Positions 1 to 6,247 of a stretch of DNA of 19,996 nt are shown piece by piece (position 1 is the stretch's first letter; every line of letters begins with the position of its first letter). The DNA is taken from contig DASUBV010000179.1 of NCBI GenBank assembly GCA_035763085.1, positions 1 to 19,996 on the forward strand, written 5' to 3'. Source of the DNA: DASUBV01 sp035763085 (lineage in GTDB: Bacteria; Actinomycetota; Actinomycetes; Streptosporangiales; Streptosporangiaceae). Both the position numbers and the translations under genes were made by a program. The notes under the pieces are model-generated. The model did not search any database and was not told where the DNA came from. It saw only the letters and a list, made by a program, of their open reading frames with translations.

Positions 1-294
1 GGCTGGCAGCGGTGGCGCGAGCTCGACGAGCACGGCCCGCTGGGGCTGATCCGGAACGCCCTGGCGTACGCCGCCGAGGCTGGCTGCATCGAGCCGCGCC
101 ACGTGGACACCTTCGCGCACATATTCCTGGCCGCCGCCAACGAGGTAGCCCTGATGATCGCCCGCTCAGACGACCCGGCCGCGACGCTCAGCGCGGAAGA
201 GTGCGGCTTCGCCGCCTTCCTGGACCGCCTGCTGGACTATCCGGCCGCGCCCGCGGGCCAGGACTCAGCTACCGGTTCCGCGCTCCAGATGTAG
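1..294 (+). CDS. TetR-family transcriptional regulator, C-terminal part (5' end outside window)
   Basis: The frame is open from base 1 and ends with TAG at 292-294, giving 97 residues of a longer protein. The visible part is the ligand-binding and dimerisation half. It includes a WREL segment, a GLIRNAL helix, then the stretch HIFLAAANEVALMIARSDDP and a closing FAAFLDRLLDY helix. This pattern is typical of the C-terminal domain of TetR repressors of actinobacteria. The N-terminal HTH lies upstream of the window, so its target cannot be judged. The last 58 bases overlap the convergent acetyltransferase gene, and the final 15 or so residues look unconserved. The family call rests on pattern recognition only. 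Confidence 0.7.
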   Translation, partial: GWQRWRELDEHGPLGLIRNALAYAAEAGCIEPRHVDTFAHIFLAAANEVALMIARSDDPAATLSAEECGFAAFLDRLLDYPAAPAGQDSATGSALQM

Positions 295-767
295 TGATGC
301 AGCGTGACCGGCTGGCCGTCCGGCGTCGTCCAGTCCGCCAGGTACGTGCTGGCCAGCCGGAATCCGGCTCGCTCGTAGAGCGCACGGGCGGGCCTGAGGT
401 GATCGGTGACCTCCAGGACGAGATCGAGCCCGGCCGCGGCCGCCCAGTGCATCGCCTGCTGCAGCAGCGCCCCGGCCACCCCCCGGCGACGGGCGGCCGG
501 GACGACAAAGAGCCGGCTCACCTCAGCGGCGGGCCTGCCCGCCGCGGTAGCGGGGACCGCCCGCACGATCACCTGACCCGCCACCGGCAGGTCGTCTGTC
601 ACGGCGATCCAGCCGCGCAGCATGCCGGACGGCGTCAGCCACCGGGCCGGGTCGGCGGGCCAGTTCGTGGGATACCCGCTGCCCTCGTGGACCGTCGCCA
701 GCGCATCGATGCACTGGCTGACGTCGGCGGCTTGGCGGTCACGGACGCGGATCAGTTCATCGGGCAC
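237..767 (-). CDS. GNAT-family N-acetyltransferase
   Basis: A protein of about 176 residues that would transfer an acetyl group from acetyl-CoA to an amine. The substrate is unknown. The acetyl-CoA-binding motif is visible as VSRLFVVPAARRRGVAGALL, followed by an amphipathic helix, LEVTDHLRPARALYERAGF (the usual C-terminal GNAT signature), and a last strand HHYIW. I chose the GTG at 765-767, which is preceded by GAGGAG about 12 nt upstream. The frame can be extended to an ATG at 857, but those 30 codons include AGA, CAA, CGA and AAA, unlike the GC-ending codons of the gene, and look non-coding. The 3' end overlaps the convergent TetR gene by 58 bp. Confidence 0.85.
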   Translation of the reverse strand: MPDELIRVRDRQAADVSQCIDALATVHEGSGYPTNWPADPARWLTPSGMLRGWIAVTDDLPVAGQVIVRAVPATAAGRPAAEVSRLFVVPAARRRGVAGALLQQAMHWAAAAGLDLVLEVTDHLRPARALYERAGFRLASTYLADWTTPDGQPVTLHHYIWSAEPVAESWPAGAAG

Positions 768-880
768 GTGGTGGCCGTACTCCTCACAGTCGCTCGGGAC
801 GTTTCGTTTCTGATCTTGATCGTCGTAGATTCTCCCGGATTTCCGCGTAGGCGTCACACTGGCCGGACGGCTTCATGGGT

Positions 881-909
881 CCGGGCTACCGTCAGTGGTC
901 CCTACCCGG
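881..909 (-). terminator. Possible hairpin at the end of the marR-type gene
   Basis: CCGGGCTA at 881-888 can pair with TACCCGG at 903-909, with one bulged C and a loop of about 14 nt. It overlaps the MarR stop codon at 902-904. There is no T-tract, so this is at best a weak, actinobacterial-style terminator. Confidence 0.2.
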
Positions 910-1348
910 TGGTCCGGCCGGCGGCGAGGAGGTCGCTGAGGGTGGCGCGCATCTCCTCCAGCCGTCGCGCGCCTACCTGCCGCGCCCATTCCGCCTCGAC
1001 GGAAACAGCGACCGACTCGATGTGCTCGTAGAGCTGCCGGCCACGGCTGGTCAGCCGGACCTGGCGGGTCCCGCCTGCCGGTCCGGGATAGCGCTCCAGA
1101 TAGCCAGCTCGCTCCAGGTGACTGATCAGGTGATTGATCGCCTGCCGGCTCATGCCCGACCGTGCCGCCAGCGCCGACGGCCGCTGGCCGTCGGGGCCGG
1201 GATACTGCAGCACGGCGAGATGCTCCGCCCGGACGTCGTCGTAGCCCGCCGCGGCGAAAGCCGCGTTGATCCGGTCCCGCACCTCCTGCCAGAGCACGCG
1301 CATCATCGGCGCGATGGGCTGGCGCGGGGATAGCTCGGAGGGTGACAA
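902..1348 (-). CDS. MarR-family transcriptional regulator
   Basis: A 148-residue winged-helix regulator, the usual MarR length. An N-terminal dimerisation helix (about residues 11-35) is followed by the winged HTH: helices at about 57-85 (SALAARSGMSRQAINHLISH), then a wing at 86-100 ending in RQVRLTSRGRQLYEHI. A C-terminal dimerisation helix completes it. The start is the TTG at 1348. It is the only start upstream of the conserved PIAPMMRVLWQE helix, and a GGGA element precedes it; the next choice, ATG at 1306, would cut into the domain. The gene is divergent from a short-chain dehydrogenase across a 58-bp gap holding two identical-type palindromes, one of them over its own leader. It therefore probably represses itself and the dehydrogenase. 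The ligand is unknown. Confidence 0.85.
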   Translation of the reverse strand: MSPSELSPRQPIAPMMRVLWQEVRDRINAAFAAAGYDDVRAEHLAVLQYPGPDGQRPSALAARSGMSRQAINHLISHLERAGYLERYPGPAGGTRQVRLTSRGRQLYEHIESVAVSVEAEWARQVGARRLEEMRATLSDLLAAGRTTG

Positions 1349-1350
1349 AG

Positions 1351-1380
1351 TTGTAAAGTCCCTTTACGCTGAGATACCGT
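1351..1380 (+). promoter_or_regulatory. Possible promoter of the short-chain dehydrogenase
   Basis: TTGTAA at 1351-1356 and TACCGT at 1375-1380 are spaced by 18 bp, and the -10 fits TAnnnT. Both boxes lie inside or touch the two palindromes, so a bound repressor would block it. The boxes are weak matches. Confidence 0.3.
1353..1367. promoter_or_regulatory. Palindrome 1, candidate MarR operator
   Basis: GTAAAGTCCCTTTAC is a perfect inverted repeat with 6-bp arms and a 3-bp centre. It begins 5 bp from the TTG start of the MarR gene and covers that gene's purine-rich leader. The same 15-bp pattern recurs 26 bp away (centre to centre). It also overlaps the likely -35 region of the dehydrogenase promoter. 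Assignment to this MarR protein is inferred from position. Confidence 0.65.
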
Positions 1381-1395
1381 AAAGCGATTTTACGG
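1377..1395. promoter_or_regulatory. Palindrome 2, candidate MarR operator
   Basis: CCGTAAAGCGATTTTACGG has perfect 7-bp arms. Its 15-bp core (1379-1393, GTAAAG-CGA-TTTTAC) matches palindrome 1 in both arms. It ends one base before the dehydrogenase ribosome binding site (GGGAG at 1397-1401), placing it between promoter and start codon. Confidence 0.65.
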
Positions 1396-1406
1396 CGGGA
1401 GCGTCC

Positions 1407-2183
1407 ATGAACACAGCAGATACCAGGCCCACAGTGAACTCCGGTGCCCTGATCGTGACCGGCGGCGGCCGCGGCATCGGCGCCCAGATCGCCATTCGCG
1501 CAGCTCAGGCCGGCATGCCCGTCGCCCTGCTCTACCACTCGCGGCCGGCCAACGCCGCCCGGGTTGTCGATGAGATCGAGAACAGCGGGGGCCGCGCTGT
1601 CGCCATCTGCGCGGATGTCAGCAGCGAGACCGATGTGGCGCGGGCCTTCAGCACGGCAGAGGAAGCTCTCGGCCCGCTGGGCGCCCTGGTCAACAACGCC
1701 GTCCTGGCCGGTCCCCCGCGCAGGCTCGCCGAGCTCCCGGCCAGCGAACTCGAGGACGTGTTCCGCACGAACGTATTCGGCGCGTTCCTGTGCTGCCAGC
1801 AGGCGGCCCGGCGCATGTCGGCCAGCGCCGGCGGCAGCGGCGGCGCGATCGTCATGCTGTCCTCTGCCTATGCCGTCAGCACGGGCGCGCCCGGCAACTG
1901 GATTCACTTCGCCGCCAGCAAGGCATCCCTGGAGACGATGACCCGCGGCATGGCCAGGGAACTGGCCGCCGACGGCATCCGGGTCAACACCGTGCGCCCC
2001 GGCGTTATCGCAACCGAGTCACGCCACGGCCAGCCCCGGGAGCACCTGGACCGGGTTCTCGGCCAGATTCCGCTGGACCGGATGGGCTCTCCCGGGGAGG
2101 TCGCGGCGGCCGTGCTGTGGCTGCTATCTGAGGATGCCTCCTACGTCACCGGCGCGACCCTAGACGTGTCCGGCGGGATGTGA
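1407..2183 (+). CDS. YgfF-like short-chain dehydrogenase/reductase lacking the catalytic Tyr
   Basis: A 258-residue Rossmann-fold SDR. The cofactor motif TGGGRGIG is at residues 18-25, the NNA motif follows in GALVNNAVLAGP, and the C-terminal part (IRVNTVRPGVIATE, then SYVTGATLDVSGGM) closely follows E. coli YgfF-type enzymes. The candidate catalytic serines are S152/S153. The active-site YxxxK motif reads FAASK: residue 168 is Phe (codon TTC) and Lys172 is kept. With Tyr lost, normal SDR proton transfer is doubtful, so it may be impaired, catalyse another step, or act as a binding protein. The ATG at 1407 has GGGAG 5 nt upstream. It is divergent from the MarR gene and probably repressed by it. 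The substrate is unknown. Confidence 0.9.
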   Translation: MNTADTRPTVNSGALIVTGGGRGIGAQIAIRAAQAGMPVALLYHSRPANAARVVDEIENSGGRAVAICADVSSETDVARAFSTAEEALGPLGALVNNAVLAGPPRRLAELPASELEDVFRTNVFGAFLCCQQAARRMSASAGGSGGAIVMLSSAYAVSTGAPGNWIHFAASKASLETMTRGMARELAADGIRVNTVRPGVIATESRHGQPREHLDRVLGQIPLDRMGSPGEVAAAVLWLLSEDASYVTGATLDVSGGM

Positions 2184-2214
2184 CTGCGGGATATCCGGTT
2201 GCCGGCGACCGCGG

Positions 2215-2571
2215 TCAGCGGCCGGGAAGGCGGTCGCGCTGGGCGCGCGGGAGCGCGGTGACAACCAGCTCGTAGGAGTGCTCGATCATCTCCCGGAGCT
2301 CACCATCGGGGACCGAGCCGTCCAGGTCGACCGTGTTCCAGTGGCGCTTGTTCATGTGATAGCCCGGACGGACAGCGGCGTGGCGGGCGCGCAGCTCGAG
2401 GGCCAGCGGTGGTTCACACTTAAGGTTCACCGAGCCCGGGTTGCCCGCCAGGGCCACGAGGGCAAACATCCGGCCGCCGACCTTGAACACGGCAGCATCA
2501 TCCCCGAACGGGTAGTCCTCCACCGCCGCGGGCAGGCTCGAGCAGAGGTCGAGTACGTCATCGCGGGTCAT
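2215..2571 (-). CDS. MmcQ/YjbR-family protein
   Basis: A 118-residue protein with the family's typical length and landmarks: an N-terminal helix (MTRDDVLDLCSSLPAAVEDYPFG), the FKVGGRMFALVAL strand pair, a LKCEPPLALELR segment, and the conserved PGYHMNKRHWNTVDLDG motif near the middle. The fold is described as CyaY-like and is often annotated as DNA-binding, but the biochemical role is not settled. The ATG at 2571 lies inside the end of the upstream AraC gene (14-bp overlap), so the two are probably translated from one mRNA and perhaps coupled. It converges on the dehydrogenase, with only 31 bp between the stop codons. Confidence 0.88.
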   Translation of the reverse strand: MTRDDVLDLCSSLPAAVEDYPFGDDAAVFKVGGRMFALVALAGNPGSVNLKCEPPLALELRARHAAVRPGYHMNKRHWNTVDLDGSVPDGELREMIEHSYELVVTALPRAQRDRLPGR

Positions 2572-3463
2572 GGGCGTCGATCCCCTCGATCGATGTCGTC
2601 GTGCGCCGGGCCAGCGGGTCCGCGAACGCTGCGCGGTACCTGGACGGAGTGAACCCGTGCGCCGCCCGGAACCGGCGCGCCAGGTAGTTCGGATCGGCGA
2701 TGCCGGCCTGCGCGCTGATCTGGCTGATCGTCAGGTCGCTGTCCAGCAGCAGCTGGGCCACCAGCTCCAGACGGTAGCGCTCCAGGTAGCGCAGCGGGCT
2801 GATGCCCAGGTCGCGGAGGAAGCACCGGCACAGGTACGGCGCGGACACGTGCACCCGCCGCGCGAGCTCGGGGAGGGTCCAGGGCAGGCCGGGACCGTCG
2901 TGGAATAGGTCGGTCGCGGCGATGACGGCCGGGTGCAGGAATCGCGGCCGCGGGTCCGGGCTGCGGGCCAGCAGGACCGGGACCAGGTGCGCGAGCACCG
3001 CCAGCAGGTTCCCGAGGCGCATCAGCCCGTCGCTGGCCGTCCGGTCCGGCGGGGCCGCCAGCGCCGCCAGATGCGGCTCGATGACCTCCGGATCGGCTGC
3101 GGCCGGCAGGCCGGCCGCGCCGCCGTCGGCATCAGCGATCTTCGCCGAGACCAGGGCGGCGACCAGCGGGTCCGACCGGAGCGCGGCCAGCTCCGCGGTC
3201 AGGGTCCGGGCGGCGATGTAGAGGTTCCACACCGTCAGGCCGTCCGGGTCGTCGTAGGCATGCCACTGACCGGGCCGGATGAGCACGACCTCGCCCCGGC
3301 CGATCCGCCGGGTCCCGGACCGGGTGCGGTGCGCCCCGGTGCCCGAGGCGACGACCACGAGCTCCATGAAGCCGTGGCCATGCGCGGGCAGCGCCGCGGT
3401 GACGGCAACGCGCTCGGCCGCGATCGCGACATCGGCCCCGGGTATCGCCTCGATCACGTCCAT
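2558..3463 (-). CDS. AraC-family transcriptional regulator with N-terminal cupin sensor
   Basis: A 301-residue regulator in two parts. The N-terminal cupin-like domain (about 1-90) has a LPAHGHGFMELVVVASGTG strand and a later LIRPGQWHAY strand, with His residues where AraC-type cupins often bind a ligand or metal. The C-terminal double HTH (about 185-285) shows LPELARRVHVSAPYLCRCFLR for the first helix pair and ISQISAQAGIADPNYLARRFRAAHGFTPSRYR for the second, a full AraC/XylS signature. The ATG is at 3463. The gene overlaps the MmcQ/YjbR gene by 14 bp and is divergent from the oxygenase gene. By arrangement it probably controls that oxygenase. The inducer is unknown. Confidence 0.9.
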   Translation of the reverse strand: MDVIEAIPGADVAIAAERVAVTAALPAHGHGFMELVVVASGTGAHRTRSGTRRIGRGEVVLIRPGQWHAYDDPDGLTVWNLYIAARTLTAELAALRSDPLVAALVSAKIADADGGAAGLPAAADPEVIEPHLAALAAPPDRTASDGLMRLGNLLAVLAHLVPVLLARSPDPRPRFLHPAVIAATDLFHDGPGLPWTLPELARRVHVSAPYLCRCFLRDLGISPLRYLERYRLELVAQLLLDSDLTISQISAQAGIADPNYLARRFRAAHGFTPSRYRAAFADPLARRTTTSIEGIDAHDPR

Positions 3464-3504
3464 CTGCGATCCGTACCAGCGGCCGGGCGCGCGGTCAATA
3501 TCGT

Positions 3505-3583
3505 CCTGGTTCAGGCGACTACGGTCCTAGCGCCGGCGGATGACAGCGAACCAGGGTGGATGCAGGTCATCCGCGGCACCAGG
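3505..3583. promoter_or_regulatory. Repeated ACCAGG motif in the AraC/oxygenase intergenic region
   Basis: CCTGGTTC at 3505-3512 and GAACCAGG at 3548-3555 are perfect 8-bp inverted copies 35 bp apart. A third ACCAGG lies at 3578-3583, just before the oxygenase ribosome binding site. Repeated half-sites between an AraC gene and its divergent target suggest regulator binding sites. This is inferred from position only. Confidence 0.35.
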
Positions 3584-3596
3584 ACAGGGGAACAGC

Positions 3597-4421
3597 ATGC
3601 GAGCGCATCCCAGCGCGCAGGAGAAGGACTTCTACCGGGAGAACGGATTCCTGTCGGTACCGGAGTTCCTGACCGGGGCGGAACTGGCGGCGTGGCGCGA
3701 GGCCGTCGACGCGGCCATCGACGCCCGCGGCCAGCAGCGCTTCTCGTTCACCTCAGCCGAGGCGGCCGATATCGCGAGCCAGGCACCAGATAGCGAGGAG
3801 CAGAAGTACTACGACCAGGTCTTCACCCAGCGCGTGAATCTCTGGCAGACCCACGAGCCGATGAAGGACCTGCTGTTCCAGGCGGACCTCGGCCGGTTCG
3901 CCGGCGAGCTCGCCGGCGTCGGCGGCCTGCGGATCTGGCACGACCAGGCGCTGGTGAAGGAGGCCTACGCGAACCCGACCGCCTTTCACCTCGACGTGCC
4001 GTACTGGTCGTTCACCTCACCGGACGCGATCACGATCTGGATCGCCCTGGACGACACCTCCATAGAGAATGGCTGCCTGTACTACGTTCCGGCCAGCCAC
4101 AAGGCGCAGAAGTTCGACAACGTCGGCATCGGCAGGGAACTCGGTGCCCTCTTTGAGGTGTATCCCGAATGGCGTGACGTGCCGGCGATCCCGTGCCCGG
4201 TGCCCGCGGGCGGCGCGGTCCTGCACAACGGCCTGACGTTCCACGGCGCCGGCGCCAACATGACCCCGGGCCGGCGGCGGGCGATGACCTGCGCCTACAT
4301 GCCGGACGGCGCGGTCTTCAACGGCCAGGTGAACGTCCTGCCACCGGAGTACCTGGCGACACTCACGGTCGGCGACGTCCTCGACAACGAGCGGCAGAAC
4401 CCGCTGGTGTACCGGCGCTAG
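3597..4421 (+). CDS. Phytanoyl-CoA dioxygenase-like Fe(II)/2-oxoglutarate oxygenase
   Basis: A 274-residue member of the PhyH family of non-haem iron, 2-oxoglutarate-dependent oxygenases, which hydroxylate small molecules. The N-terminal KDFYRENGFLSVPEFLT is the usual PhyH opening. The facial triad is visible as H131-x-D133 (AFHLDVPYW) and H216 (GLTFHGAGANMTPG). R226-R228 follow at the place of the 2-oxoglutarate-binding Arg, so the enzyme should be active. The ATG at 3597 is preferred because AGGACAGGGG lies 6 nt upstream and homology starts there; an upstream ATG at 3540 would add 19 unconserved residues. Its substrate cannot be read from the sequence. It is divergent from the AraC gene, its likely regulator. 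Confidence 0.88.
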   Translation: MRAHPSAQEKDFYRENGFLSVPEFLTGAELAAWREAVDAAIDARGQQRFSFTSAEAADIASQAPDSEEQKYYDQVFTQRVNLWQTHEPMKDLLFQADLGRFAGELAGVGGLRIWHDQALVKEAYANPTAFHLDVPYWSFTSPDAITIWIALDDTSIENGCLYYVPASHKAQKFDNVGIGRELGALFEVYPEWRDVPAIPCPVPAGGAVLHNGLTFHGAGANMTPGRRRAMTCAYMPDGAVFNGQVNVLPPEYLATLTVGDVLDNERQNPLVYRR

Positions 4422-4436
4422 TCCGCGCGGGCTGAG

Positions 4437-4479
4437 CCTGCGGGCAGGTCAGGCAGCCACCGCCGCTCCTTTTCAGGAG
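4437..4479. terminator. Two small hairpins between the convergent oxygenase and gntR genes
   Basis: CCTGC/GCAGG (4437-4448) and CTCCT-TTTC-AGGAG (4466-4479) are perfect 5-bp inverted repeats just after the oxygenase stop. They could end transcription from one or both sides. No long T-run is present, so the assignment is weak. The rest of the 175-bp gap (4422-4596) shows nothing recognisable. Confidence 0.25.
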
Positions 4480-4596
4480 ACGGGGGCGCGCTCGGTGCAT
4501 GGCATGCGGACGGCCAGGCTCTCCCCCAGACGCCACGGTAGCGAGTCAGCCGCGCTGGCTTGCCCGGCCCGCCATCAGCCCGGTGCCGGGGTACCG

Positions 4597-5451
4597 TCAG
4601 CCCGGCGGCGGGGTAAGGGTGTAGCTGACGGCGATCTGATCCGGGGACCGGGTGGCGGTGATGGCCACGCTGTCGCCGGGCAGGACGGCATGGTCGTCGA
4701 TGACCGGCTCGCCGGCCGCGGTGAAGCTGACCCGGTGGCTGAGCAGCGCGGGGCTTCCCGCGGGGCGGCCCAGGTCGCGGGCGTCGGCTGGGTCAAGGAG
4801 CACCGGGGTGATGGTCTCGCTGGCCCGGGCGACGGCCAGCCCGCGGGCGGCCAGCGCCTGGTAGAGGCCCGCGCCCTCGTCGTGCGCCGGGCCTTCGTGC
4901 TGCGCCGGGCCGCCGTGCCGGGCGGGACCAGCGGGACGGCCAGCGTGATCGGGCGCGGCGAGAAGGGCGCGGGGGTCGGCGCCGCCCGGCAGCGGGATCG
5001 GCAGCCAGGAGGTCTGCAGCACGACAGGCCGGCCGGCGACCAGGCGCAGGCGGCGGATGTGCAGTGCCTGCGCCGGGCCGCCGAGGCGGGCCGCGACCGG
5101 ATCGGGCGGGACGGCGACCGCCGACTCCAGCAGCCGGGTGCTGACCTCGGCGCCGGGCCGGGCCAGGTCGGCCCCGAAGCCGCGCAGGTGGCCGAGGTCG
5201 TGGGCGTACTGCGGGGTGACGTAGGTGCCCAGGCCGGGCCGGGCCGCGACCAGGCCTTCGTCGGCCAGCAGCTGCAGGGCCTGGCGCAGCGTCATCATGC
5301 TGACGCTGAACTCATCGGCCAGCTCGCGCTGCGCTGGCAGCGGGCTGCCGGGGGGCCACTTGCCGCTGCCGATCCGGTCCCGCAGCTCGGTGTAGATCCG
5401 CAGGTACTTGGGCTGGCGCTCGACGGCGCTCCGGCGCGGTGGCCCGCTCAT
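4597..5451 (-). CDS. GntR/HutC-type regulator with UTRA domain
   Basis: A regulator of about 284 residues. A GntR winged HTH fills roughly residues 13-80 (PKYLRIYTELRDRIGSGKWP, then LPAQRELADEFSVSMMTLRQ), and a UTRA effector-binding domain covers about 95-280, ending in GDSVAITATRSPDQIAVSYTL. The ATG at 5451 is 7 bp after the trpA stop. The frame reaches back to an ATG at 5499 inside trpA, and neither start has a clear ribosome binding site. As last gene of trpB-trpA-gntR it is probably an autoregulated repressor of this operon, acting on the TTCTAGAA palindrome before trpB; HutC-type GntR proteins often bind CTAG-centred sites. A low-complexity Gly-Pro-Ala-His insert interrupts the UTRA domain. 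The effector is unknown; tryptophan or a precursor is a guess. Confidence 0.88.
   Translation of the reverse strand: MSGPPRRSAVERQPKYLRIYTELRDRIGSGKWPPGSPLPAQRELADEFSVSMMTLRQALQLLADEGLVAARPGLGTYVTPQYAHDLGHLRGFGADLARPGAEVSTRLLESAVAVPPDPVAARLGGPAQALHIRRLRLVAGRPVVLQTSWLPIPLPGGADPRALLAAPDHAGRPAGPARHGGPAQHEGPAHDEGAGLYQALAARGLAVARASETITPVLLDPADARDLGRPAGSPALLSHRVSFTAAGEPVIDDHAVLPGDSVAITATRSPDQIAVSYTLTPPPG
4879..4929. repeat. Degenerate short tandem repeat inside the GntR UTRA domain
   Basis: About three imperfect copies of a 15-18-bp unit built on GTGCTGCGCCGGGCC. On the minus strand they encode GPARHGGPAQHEGPAHDEG. It probably forms a flexible loop in the effector domain and may be variable in length. 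Confidence 0.5.
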
Positions 5452-5458
5452 GGGCCGG

Positions 5459-6247
5459 TCACGAGCTGGCTCCGTCGATGGCATCACGGAGGGCGGCAAC
5501 GGCGGCGCCGACCCCGGCCGGGGGCTGGCCGTCCAGCACCAGGCGCATCAGCGCGGAGCCCACGATGACGCCGTCGGCGTGGCGGACCGCGGCCGCCGCG
5601 CGGTCCGGGCCGTCAACACCGAACCCGATCAGCGCGGGGCGGGCGCTGATCGACCGCGCCCGGCTGGCGAGGGCGTAGCCGGAATCGACTCCGTTCAGGC
5701 GGGCCGGGCCGGTGGTGTTCATGACGCTCATCACGTAGAGGAAGCCGCGGGTGGCGTCGGCGATGGCCCGGACCTGCGGCTCGGGTGTCGTCGGCGTGAC
5801 CATGAGCGTAGCGTCGAGCCCGGTCGCCTCGGCGGCGGCCCGGAGTCCGGCGGACTCGCCGACAGGCACGTCCGGGATGATGACGCCGCTGAAGCCGGCG
5901 TCGGCCAGCATGGCGCAGTAGCGAGTCAGGCCGGCCCGGTAGGCGTGGTTGGCGTAGGCCATGGCGACGAGCGGGACGCCAGGCGGCCCGGACCGGCGCA
6001 GCTCGGCGAGGATCGACTCGGTGGTGGCGCCGCCGGCGATGGTCCGGGCCGACGCTTCCTGGACAACCGGTCCGTCGAGCACGGGATCGGAGAATGGCAG
6101 GCCGATTTCGATCACGTCGGCGCCGGCGCCGGCCTGCGCCGTGACCAGGTCCGGCCAGTCCGGGCGGACTCCGCCGGTGACGTAGCCGACAAGGCTGGGA
6201 CGGCCGGCCGCGCGGGCGGCGTCCAGGACGGTCTCAACGGCGGCCAT
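5459..6247 (-). CDS. trpA: Tryptophan synthase alpha subunit
   Basis: A 262-residue TIM-barrel subunit that splits indole-3-glycerol phosphate into indole and glyceraldehyde 3-phosphate and passes indole to TrpB. The family signature VIEIGLPFSDPVLDGPVVQEA contains both catalytic acids, Glu47 and Asp58 (equivalents of E. coli Glu49 and Asp60). Loop 6 is unusual: where typical TrpA has GVTG, this one reads NTTG (residues 177-180), so the Gly is Asn while the functionally important Thr (179) is kept. The ATG at 6247 lies 14 bp inside the end of trpB, so the pair is probably translationally coupled; gntR follows 7 bp downstream. No other trp genes are adjacent, so this looks like a second, accessory copy rather than the housekeeping locus. 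Confidence 0.93.
   Translation of the reverse strand: MAAVETVLDAARAAGRPSLVGYVTGGVRPDWPDLVTAQAGAGADVIEIGLPFSDPVLDGPVVQEASARTIAGGATTESILAELRRSGPPGVPLVAMAYANHAYRAGLTRYCAMLADAGFSGVIIPDVPVGESAGLRAAAEATGLDATLMVTPTTPEPQVRAIADATRGFLYVMSVMNTTGPARLNGVDSGYALASRARSISARPALIGFGVDGPDRAAAAVRHADGVIVGSALMRLVLDGQPPAGVGAAVAALRDAIDGASS

Noticed and set aside
12..1031. A 339-codon open frame on the plus strand crossing the TetR end, the acetyltransferase and part of the MarR gene
   Set aside because: It is Arg/Gly-rich with no domain, and three better-supported genes explain the same DNA.
4495..5568. A 357-codon plus-strand frame opposite the GntR gene
   Set aside because: It is antisense to clear GntR HTH and UTRA domains, with low-complexity composition.
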